Assembly (NCBI GenBank): GCA_023136785.1 | Contig: JAGLQP010000166.1 | Coordinates: forward strand, 1 to 5,268 | Reading direction: 5' to 3' | Length of the DNA: 5,268 nucleotides | Source: Spirochaetales bacterium | GTDB taxonomy: Bacteria > Spirochaetota > Spirochaetia > SZUA-6 > DRHE01 | In this document: piece after piece, positions 1-4,151 of the stretch | Numbering within the stretch: the stretch's first letter is position 1 | Layout of the letters: each line of letters begins with the position of its first letter | Notes under the pieces: model-generated | Told to the model about the DNA's origin: nothing | The model's input: the letters and a program-made list of their open reading frames with translations, nothing else | The model's database searches: none | Translations under genes and position numbers: made by a program

Positions 1-24
1 TCCTAGCCGATAGACGAAGGGGCC
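1..24 (-). tRNA. tRNA-Glu, 5' part only (runs off the window)
   Basis: On the minus strand these 24 bases begin GGCCCCTTCGTCTA and continue with a D-loop TCGGCTAGGA. This is the usual 5' acceptor arm, positions 8-9 and D-arm start of bacterial tRNA-Glu. The anticodon and the rest lie outside the window, so the isoacceptor cannot be read. It starts 3 nt after the last base of tRNA-Gln, so the two are almost certainly cut from one precursor. Identity rests on resemblance of the 5' end only. Confidence 0.8.
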
Positions 25-27
25 AAG

Positions 28-99
28 CTTCCCGGGGAGGACTTGAACCCCCAAAGCAAGATCCAGAGTCTTGTGTGTTACCAATTACACCACCGGGAA
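28..99 (-). tRNA. tRNA-Gln (anticodon CTG)
   Basis: A complete 72-nt cloverleaf can be folded by hand. The acceptor stem is TTCCCGG/CCGGGAA (93-99 with 29-35), the D-arm GTGT/ACAC, and the anticodon stem CAAGA/TCTTG (69-73 with 57-61). The anticodon loop is CTCTGGA (62-68) with anticodon CTG at 64-66. The variable loop is four bases (CTTT), and the T-arm has loop TTCAAGT and one G-T pair in its stem. The first pair is U1-A72 and the discriminator is G73, both normal for bacterial tRNA-Gln. CCA is not encoded (the bases after G73 are CTT), so it must be added after transcription. It decodes CAG. tRNA-Glu follows after 3 nt. Confidence 0.97.
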
Positions 100-115
100 T
101 CGATACACTTTAAGC

Positions 116-133
116 CGGCGACAACCGTCACCG
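116..133 (-). repeat. Short hairpin in the tRNA precursor leader
   Basis: Inverted repeat CGGTGAC-GGTT-GTCGCCG on the minus strand: seven pairs including one G-U, with a 4-nt loop. It lies between the predicted tRNA promoter and mature tRNA-Gln. No T-run follows it, so it is not a standard intrinsic terminator. It may be a 3' end structure for kinase read-through transcripts, a leader structure of the tRNA precursor, or chance. Confidence 0.4.
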
Positions 134-142
134 CAGGGCAAA

Positions 143-169
143 ATTATCATTTTTTTTTTCGAGAGTCAA
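143..169 (-). promoter_or_regulatory. Probable sigma70 promoter of the tRNA-Gln/tRNA-Glu unit
   Basis: Minus-strand TTGACT (164-169; 5 of 6 to the -35 consensus) and GATAAT (143-148; 5 of 6 to the -10) lie 15 bp apart. Most of the spacer is a run of ten A (150-159). Spacing of 15 bp is shorter than the optimal 17, so either the promoter is weak or spacer-sensitive, or the A-run length in this sequence is off by one or two. Predicted start is near 136, about 37 nt before the mature tRNA-Gln. It lies just past the kinase stop codon. Inference from motif matches only. Confidence 0.55.
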
Positions 170-173
170 GAAC

Positions 174-1343
174 TTAGTCAATCAGAGGCAACGTGACACG
201 AAAGGTTGTGCCCCCATTCAGTTTGCTGGAAACGAAGAGAGTGCCGTGATGAGCTTCGATTATGCTTTTCACGATCGACATGCCCAGACCCGTACCCCCC
301 TGATCGGAGTAGGAGAAGAAGGGATCGAAGATCTTCTTCTGGATGCTGAGGTCCATCCCGATTCCCGTGTCTGCGACTTCGACCTTGATAGTCTGATCCG
401 CTTTGAACGCTTTGATGGAAAACTTGCCTCCCTGCGGCATAGCTTTACGGGCATTGTCGGCGAGATTGAAAAAGACTCGGAACATCCTCTGCTCATCCAT
501 GATCACGGGTTCGGAGACCGATATTTCCGTAGTTACGGTAATATCCCGGGCCTGGAACTTTTCCTCCACCGCTTCCAGGAGCCTTTTGAAAAAGCTGTCA
601 AGGTTCACGATGGACATGTTCAAACGAATCTCACCCCGGGAATAATCGAGCAACTCGCTGGCGATCTGATTCAACCGATCCGCCTCGGAAATAATTTTCT
701 TTGCGTTTCGCTCGACCTTCTTCCGTTCCGAGCTGTTGAGAACGATCATCTCCGCCATACTGCGAAGTATGGAGAGGGGGTTGCGGATATCGTGCAGGAT
801 CAGAGAGGAAAACTTGCCGAGGGTCGACAACCGGTCCTTGAGAAGCAGCTCCTCCTGGGCCTCCCGAAGGGCCTGATTCGTTTTTTCCAATTCCCGGGCT
901 CTTTCCCGGAGGTTGTCCACGAAGTAATCGTTGCTCTTCCGCACCATATCGGATACGGATTTCAAGATCGAGATTGCGATCTTGGAATTGTCCCGGATAA
1001 TGGTGTGGAAATCATCTCTGTCGATGTAGAACAGGCGTGTCGGTTCCTTGACCAGAACCGTGGCGCTGCGGGGAAGCTCGTCGATCAGAGCCATCTCCCC
1101 GAACAGGTGTCCCTGCTCGTGCACCGCCAACAGATCTTTATCCGGAAGTTTATAGTCTTTCCAAACCTCCACGGCTCCGTCGGCGACAATATCGAAGCGG
1201 TCCGCCTGAGAGCCCTCCTCGAAAATAATGTCCCCAGAGTTGTACTCGATCTGGTGGCAGACTTGCTGGATCTTCCTGATCTGTTGATCAGGAAGCTCTT
1301 GAAAAAAATAGACCTTTTTTAAGAAGGAGAAAAGGTCCTTCAA
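174..1343 (-). CDS. Soluble sensor histidine kinase with N-terminal cyclic-nucleotide-binding domain
   Basis: 389 residues. Residues about 8-125 form a cNMP-binding-type beta-barrel, with the phosphate-cassette signature GEMAL at 82-86 and PRSATV at 91-96 (R92 is in the place of the phosphate-binding Arg of CRP-like domains). A coiled-coil linker follows at about 128-170. The HisKA-type helix has the H-box HDIRNP with H184 as likely phosphoacceptor. The HATPase domain shows the N-box (N293, N297), G1 box DTGIGM (325-330), F-box FDPFF (339-343) and G2 box GGTGLGM (349-355). All catalytic boxes are intact. No signal peptide or membrane segment is visible, so it should be cytoplasmic, autophosphorylating on H184 in response to a nucleotide or another signal. 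The start codon is TTG; the reading frame stays open upstream without a better start, and the family alignment begins at about residue 8. It starts 7 nt after the bactofilin stop, with only a weak SD (GTGAG, 1350-1354). No response regulator is present in the window. The ligand is unknown; family members can have lost nucleotide binding. Confidence 0.93.
   Translation of the reverse strand: MKDLFSFLKKVYFFQELPDQQIRKIQQVCHQIEYNSGDIIFEEGSQADRFDIVADGAVEVWKDYKLPDKDLLAVHEQGHLFGEMALIDELPRSATVLVKEPTRLFYIDRDDFHTIIRDNSKIAISILKSVSDMVRKSNDYFVDNLRERARELEKTNQALREAQEELLLKDRLSTLGKFSSLILHDIRNPLSILRSMAEMIVLNSSERKKVERNAKKIISEADRLNQIASELLDYSRGEIRLNMSIVNLDSFFKRLLEAVEEKFQARDITVTTEISVSEPVIMDEQRMFRVFFNLADNARKAMPQGGKFSIKAFKADQTIKVEVADTGIGMDLSIQKKIFDPFFSYSDQGGTGLGMSIVKSIIEAHHGTLFVSSKLNGGTTFRVTLPLID
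1272..1295 (-). repeat. Perfect 10-bp inverted repeat in the early kinase coding region
   Basis: CTTCCTGATC and its exact reverse complement GATCAGGAAG flank a 4-nt loop. On the mRNA this is a strong hairpin spanning exactly codons 17-24 of the kinase, about 50 nt after the TTG start. No T-run follows on the coding strand, so it is not a standard terminator. It may influence translation or mRNA stability. No function is demonstrated. Confidence 0.6.
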
Positions 1344-1350
1344 GCTACAC

Positions 1351-1731
1351 TCACTTTCTCTCGTACAGAGATTCGATATACGCCCTGGTGTCGTCTATAC
1401 GAACGTGGCTGATGGTGCACCGCCCCTCAAGAATCACCCCGTCCTGGATGATCAGTTCGGGTGTCTTCAGATCTCCAAGGACGCGAGCGGTAGACAGTAG
1501 AAGAATCCTCCTGGTGGCGGCGATGTTCCCGATTACCAGACCTTCCACGACCACACTTGTGGCGTTGATGTTCGTCTTGACCTTGGCCTTGGCGCCGATC
1601 TGCAGCTGATCTACCTGAAGCGCTTTCCCCTCGAAAGTGCCGTCGATCCGCATGTTTCCCTTGACCAAAAAACGTCCCTCTAACAAGGAGTCTTCCCCGA
1701 TGGTGGAATTGGCTTCAATATCGATTTGCAT
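1351..1731 (-). CDS. Bactofilin (DUF583-type polymerising cytoskeletal protein)
   Basis: 126 residues, a normal size for a small bactofilin. Almost the whole chain has the family's repeating short beta-strand pattern with regularly spaced glycines: IGEDSLLEGR (11-20), KGNMRIDGTFEG (24-35), VVEGLVIGNI (61-70), TARVLGDLKTPELIIQDG (81-98) and a closing LEGRC (101-105). These predict a right-handed beta-helix core that self-assembles into filaments without nucleotide. Bactofilins act at the inner membrane or in the cytoplasm as scaffolds for envelope growth and shape; one in Leptospira affects helical form. The start is the ATG at 1731 because GGAG lies 5 nt upstream (1737-1740). The frame stays open 18 codons further up, but that stretch lies in the end of the preceding gene and does not look like bactofilin. 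It follows the hypothetical gene by 2 nt and precedes the kinase by 7 nt, so it is the middle of an operon. Confidence 0.92.
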   Translation of the reverse strand: MQIDIEANSTIGEDSLLEGRFLVKGNMRIDGTFEGKALQVDQLQIGAKAKVKTNINATSVVVEGLVIGNIAATRRILLLSTARVLGDLKTPELIIQDGVILEGRCTISHVRIDDTRAYIESLYERK

Positions 1732-1733
1732 TA

Positions 1734-2513
1734 CTACTCCTGAGACTCGATTCGCGGAACGTTGAGGAACTCGATCACTTCCCAAGCAAAGGCTTTCAGC
1801 TCTACCAGGGCTCTGTGTACCTTCCGGCCTTCGAAGAAGCGGTCCCCCTCGATCCTGTCAAAATGAAGGGTATCATCGGCGTTGAGACAGATCAGACCGC
1901 CGCCCTCGATATCCATGACCAGTCCCGCGGAGAAGCGGGCGACACTTCGTAAGAACTTGTCCGCTTCGATGATGACGTTTCTCTTTTTCTTGAAGCTTCG
2001 TTTTCGCATGTCCTCTTCGTGTTTTTGACCGGCATACATGTCGACAGTCGAGGAATCCTCGTTCACATTCTCGAACAGCCGGCGCAGGTTCTCGAAGCGA
2101 TGGTAGAAGCTGTCCCTCTCGAGGGAGTGCTTGAAATCGAGCTTCAGCTTTGTTTCGCTGAGGATCGTCAGGAACTCCTCTTCGAAAAAATTGAGATACA
2201 GATACAGGTAGTACAGCTCTCGGTCCCCGAAGGAGTCTTCGTAGGACTCTTTCTTGCCCTTGCTCTTCTTGCCGATCTTTTCCAGGATCGTCTTCATATA
2301 GGACAAACCCTCCCACTCGTCAACCTCCACGGGTTCCTCGAGATCGGACGGGTCAAATTCGTGAAAGGTTTCAAGCTTGTCCCGATAGGTCTTGAGCTTT
2401 TTCAATTCATTAATCACGCGGTCACGCTGGGATAGATCTTTGGTGGATTTAAATACAGACTCGAACTGCCGGATCGTGCGGTTCAAAGCCTTAAGCTCTT
2501 CTTCTGGGGTCAT
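1734..2513 (-). CDS. Hypothetical protein, helical and charged, first gene of the bactofilin operon
   Basis: 259 residues; I do not recognise the family. There is no signal peptide or transmembrane segment, so it should be cytoplasmic. Residues 1-50 are strongly helical with heptad-like spacing (possible coiled coil). An acidic stretch at 52-68 and a lysine-rich loop (81-89) follow, then a hydrophobic and aromatic helix DRELYYLYLYLNFFEEEF (97-114). The segment 168-180 is very basic (RKRSFKKKR). The C-terminal part (181-255) looks like a compact alpha/beta fold. Only one cysteine (C209) is present. The ATG at 2513 is the first start after an in-frame TGA, but its only SD-like sequence, GAGG at 2515-2518, is 1 nt away, too close for normal use. 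A TTG at codon 10 is an alternative start. Its 2-nt gap to the bactofilin suggests a role with it, perhaps as partner or membrane adaptor (inference). Confidence 0.85.
   Translation of the reverse strand: MTPEEELKALNRTIRQFESVFKSTKDLSQRDRVINELKKLKTYRDKLETFHEFDPSDLEEPVEVDEWEGLSYMKTILEKIGKKSKGKKESYEDSFGDRELYYLYLYLNFFEEEFLTILSETKLKLDFKHSLERDSFYHRFENLRRLFENVNEDSSTVDMYAGQKHEEDMRKRSFKKKRNVIIEADKFLRSVARFSAGLVMDIEGGGLICLNADDTLHFDRIEGDRFFEGRKVHRALVELKAFAWEVIEFLNVPRIESQE
1737..1740 (-). promoter_or_regulatory. Ribosome binding site fixing the bactofilin start
   Basis: GGAG on the minus strand, 5 nt before the ATG at 1731. It sits inside the last codons of the upstream gene, directly before that gene's TAG stop (1734-1736), which implies coupled translation. 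It supports the 126-residue bactofilin over the longer open frame. Confidence 0.8.
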
Positions 2514-2518
2514 GCCTC

Positions 2519-2548
2519 AATCTACCACGAACTCAAAAAGGCGTGCAA
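2519..2548 (-). promoter_or_regulatory. Candidate weak promoter for the hypothetical-bactofilin-kinase operon
   Basis: Only 44 nt separate the flaA terminator hairpin region from the ATG at 2513. On the minus strand TTGCAC (2543-2548) and TAGATT (2519-2524) lie 18 bp apart, weak matches to -35 and -10. If used, transcription would begin at or next to the A of the ATG, giving a leaderless mRNA, which would fit the missing SD. The alternative is read-through from the flaA operon. Confidence 0.3.
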
Positions 2549-2556
2549 GCCGGGTG

Positions 2557-2582
2557 AAAAAAAGCCCTCCGCGGGGAGGGCT
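2557..2582 (-). terminator. Intrinsic (Rho-independent) terminator of the flaA pair
   Basis: On the minus strand an 8-bp stem AGCCCTCC/GGAGGGCT with a 4-nt loop is followed directly by a run of seven T. It begins 25 nt after the stop codon of the second flaA gene. The stem is GC-rich and the T-run is perfect, so this should be an efficient terminator separating the flagellar genes from the bactofilin operon. Confidence 0.92.
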
Positions 2583-2607
2583 CTGTTATCACGTCCTGGG
2601 TTCGGGA

Positions 2608-3312
2608 TCACCAGCCGTCTGTCATATCGTCGAGATCCCGGTAAGTTTCCGCGAATAGATCGGTAACCGCACGCAGACCATCGAAGTACACGTAGTAGGT
2701 TCCGTAGCTTTCCATGAGATCGAATTCGATCTTCAAACCGAGCAGCTTCAGTCCCCGATCCGTGGTGAAGTGATACTCGTCCTGGGTAATGCGCGGCGGT
2801 ATCGCAGCGGTCAACTGCTTCCAGCCCATAAAGTTGAGCTTGCCCATGGTAATCTCTCTGGGCTGATTGAAGTAATCCGCCACGATCACTTTCAGCACGT
2901 GTTTGTAATTCCTGCCGACGACCCATACGGAAATGGTCTTGGTGATTCCCTCTATCGGTATCGGGCGGACAGGAAATATCGAAACCGAGCTCTCGCTCCT
3001 GCGGAAAAACACCACTTTGCTACCGAGCACGTACCGATCCGTCTCTTGGATATTGCTGCTCTGTTCTCCGGGAATCGGCTGCTTATCTAGAGGAAAACCC
3101 TCGAAGCGCCTGATCGTGATTATGCCGTTATCCAGCATCATCGAAGAACCCCAAAAGGCGACGTCCTCGAACTTACTCACCGAAATTTCAACGAGCTCCT
3201 GCTGAGCCTGGTCCTTGCCCAGACGCTCCGCGACGATTCCCTCGGTGTCCTGGGCCATCAAGAGGACGGGGAGAAGGAATACCAAGCCGACAATAAGGAA
3301 AATCTTCTTCAT
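2608..3312 (-). CDS. flaA: FlaA family flagellar filament sheath protein, second (shorter) copy
   Basis: 234 residues. The signal peptide is at 1-20 (MKK, hydrophobic core, LMA before Q21), for export to the periplasm by Sec and signal peptidase I. The mature part has the FlaA-type jelly-roll-like features: PIPIEG (117-122), ISVWVVGRN (127-135), GKLNFMGWKQL (157-167), and a C-terminal YYVYFDGLRAVTDLF (206-220). FlaA proteins coat the FlaB core of spirochaete periplasmic flagella and tune filament stiffness and cell shape. Residues 117-172 align without gaps to 126-181 of the upstream copy, with 24 of 56 identical by my count; the N-terminal halves are much more divergent. The ATG at 3312 is preceded by AGGAGAGG (3318-3325) at suitable spacing. 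It begins 14 nt after the first copy stops and ends at an intrinsic terminator. It probably makes a minor or assembly-specific sheath subunit (inference). Confidence 0.88.
   Translation of the reverse strand: MKKIFLIVGLVFLLPVLLMAQDTEGIVAERLGKDQAQQELVEISVSKFEDVAFWGSSMMLDNGIITIRRFEGFPLDKQPIPGEQSSNIQETDRYVLGSKVVFFRRSESSVSIFPVRPIPIEGITKTISVWVVGRNYKHVLKVIVADYFNQPREITMGKLNFMGWKQLTAAIPPRITQDEYHFTTDRGLKLLGLKIEFDLMESYGTYYVYFDGLRAVTDLFAETYRDLDDMTDGW
2717..2732. repeat. Perfect 16-bp palindrome inside the second flaA gene
   Basis: AGATCGAATTCGATCT equals its own reverse complement. It lies over codons 194-199 (K-I-E-F-D-L) of the second FlaA and contains an EcoRI site. It may be a chance product of codon choice. 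No second copy was noticed in the window. Confidence 0.6.
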
Positions 3313-3326
3313 GATCGCCTCTCCTC

Positions 3327-4088
3327 TCACTCTATCCCGGTTCCCCAGACGTCCTGGAGGGTTTCGAGTTCTGCAAGGTTGTCTCCGTCGTAGCGAGTTT
3401 CAAATACATCGGAAACCACCTTGAGCTGATCGAGATAAAGGTAGTAATCGTCCACCTTCTCAATGGGCGTGGTCCACAACACCAGTTTGGTCACTTCCAG
3501 ATTACGAAGCCGGGGCAGGTACTTCCAAGACTGGGGAATGGTTGCGGGTATCCGAACCCTGAGATTCTTCCAACCGATGAACTGCAGGGAGCCGAAGTCC
3601 AGCACATGGTCGATTCCAAGGAAATCTCGAATGTGAACCTCCAGCTGATAGGCGTGGTTGGAACCCCAGACCCACACATCGATAGCGTCTGTCCGACCGG
3701 GGATCGGTATGGGCTTCGATTCGAAATTGTCCCCTTCCCCGATTCCGGGCACGATTTCGACCCAGTTGTAGCCTTTACGCAGGAAGGCTCCGTGGATCCC
3801 CAGAACCTGGAGCTCCAGATTGTCCCTGTTCTTCCCGTACAACGCCTCCGGCCAAGCCTCGACGAGCTGCTGTTCCCAAAGGTTGTTCCCCTCGGCGTCG
3901 TAGCCGAACTTGCTTGGCAATAGCGCCCAGGTGCGATAGTTCTCCCTGCCCACTTCCTCAGGATCGAAACTCTGCAACACCTGGGGTACGAAGCTAACGG
4001 TAACCTCGTCGGCAAATGCAAGCAGACAACCGCCAAGCAGGAGTGCAACAACGAGAAGCCTGATGGAATGTTTGAGCCCAAGCTTCAT
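3327..4088 (-). CDS. flaA: FlaA family flagellar filament sheath protein, first copy
   Basis: 253 residues. The N-terminus has a basic start, a long hydrophobic core (11-25) and AFA before D27, a good signal peptidase I site. C21 within LLGGC also makes a loose lipobox. The mature part carries FlaA family features: WVEIVPG (109-115), PIPIPGRTDAIDVWVWG (126-142), FGSLQFIGWKNLRVRIP (165-181), and YYLYLDQLKVVSDVFETRYDGD (215-236). It should form part of the sheath around the FlaB core of periplasmic flagella. Two adjacent ATGs (4091, 4088) occur; GGAG at 4095-4098 is 3 nt from the first and 6 nt from the second, so 4088 is preferred. The frame runs open 51 further codons into lipA, but that part crosses the promoter and does not resemble FlaA. 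It is transcribed from a consensus sigma70 promoter; no sigma28-type motif was seen upstream. Confidence 0.92.
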   Translation of the reverse strand: MKLGLKHSIRLLVVALLLGGCLLAFADEVTVSFVPQVLQSFDPEEVGRENYRTWALLPSKFGYDAEGNNLWEQQLVEAWPEALYGKNRDNLELQVLGIHGAFLRKGYNWVEIVPGIGEGDNFESKPIPIPGRTDAIDVWVWGSNHAYQLEVHIRDFLGIDHVLDFGSLQFIGWKNLRVRIPATIPQSWKYLPRLRNLEVTKLVLWTTPIEKVDDYYLYLDQLKVVSDVFETRYDGDNLAELETLQDVWGTGIE

Positions 4089-4094
4089 CATTCT

Positions 4095-4098
4095 CTCC
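4095..4098 (-). promoter_or_regulatory. Ribosome binding site of the first flaA
   Basis: GGAG in the context AAGGAGAGA on the minus strand. Spacing is 6 nt to the ATG at 4088 and 3 nt to the ATG at 4091, so the second of the two adjacent ATG codons is the likelier start. Confidence 0.75.
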
Positions 4099-4122
4099 TT
4101 CTTAATCCTTTGCTTATCTAGA

Positions 4123-4151
4123 ATTATATTTCCCCATAATCCCTTTGTCAA
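4123..4151 (-). promoter_or_regulatory. Perfect-consensus sigma70 promoter of the flaA operon
   Basis: Minus-strand TTGACA (4146-4151) and TATAAT (4123-4128) are separated by exactly 17 bp: 12 of 12 consensus bases with optimal spacing. An A-rich stretch (AGAAAAATG) just upstream of the -35 may act as an UP element. The TGA stop codon of lipA (4148-4150) lies within the -35 hexamer. Expected start is near 4115-4117, giving a 5' leader of about 28 nt. High, constitutive expression fits an abundant structural protein. Confidence 0.92.

Noticed and set aside
963..984. 8-bp inverted repeat (CAAGATCG / CGATCTTG) in the kinase gene
   Set aside because: Arms of 8 bp with a 6-nt loop are expected about once by chance in a window this size. 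There is no T-run and the position is unremarkable.
1302..1320. A-run and T-run (AAAAAAA ... TTTTTT) after the kinase hairpin on the plus strand, like a plus-strand terminator
   Set aside because: No plus-strand gene leads into it. The runs encode F-F and K-K residues of the kinase N-terminus, and the pairing is A-T only.
246..1322. Long open frame of 358 codons on the plus strand
   Set aside because: It lies fully antisense to the histidine kinase, whose motifs are all intact. It shows no recognisable domain and has no upstream promoter or SD that I could support.
1732..1785. 18-codon N-terminal extension of the bactofilin
   Set aside because: It overlaps the preceding gene out of frame, lacks bactofilin character, and a good SD precedes the internal ATG at 1731.
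3926..3985. Inverted repeat CCCAGGTG ... CACCTGGG about 45 nt apart in the first flaA
   Set aside because: Arms are short, the spacing is long and it lies inside a coding region; chance is likely.
3080..4122. 12-bp direct repeat TGCTTATCTAGA at 3080-3091 and 4111-4122
   Set aside because: One 12-bp repeat pair is roughly expected by chance in 5 kb. One copy is in flaA coding sequence and the other in the leader of the operon, with no flanking similarity.
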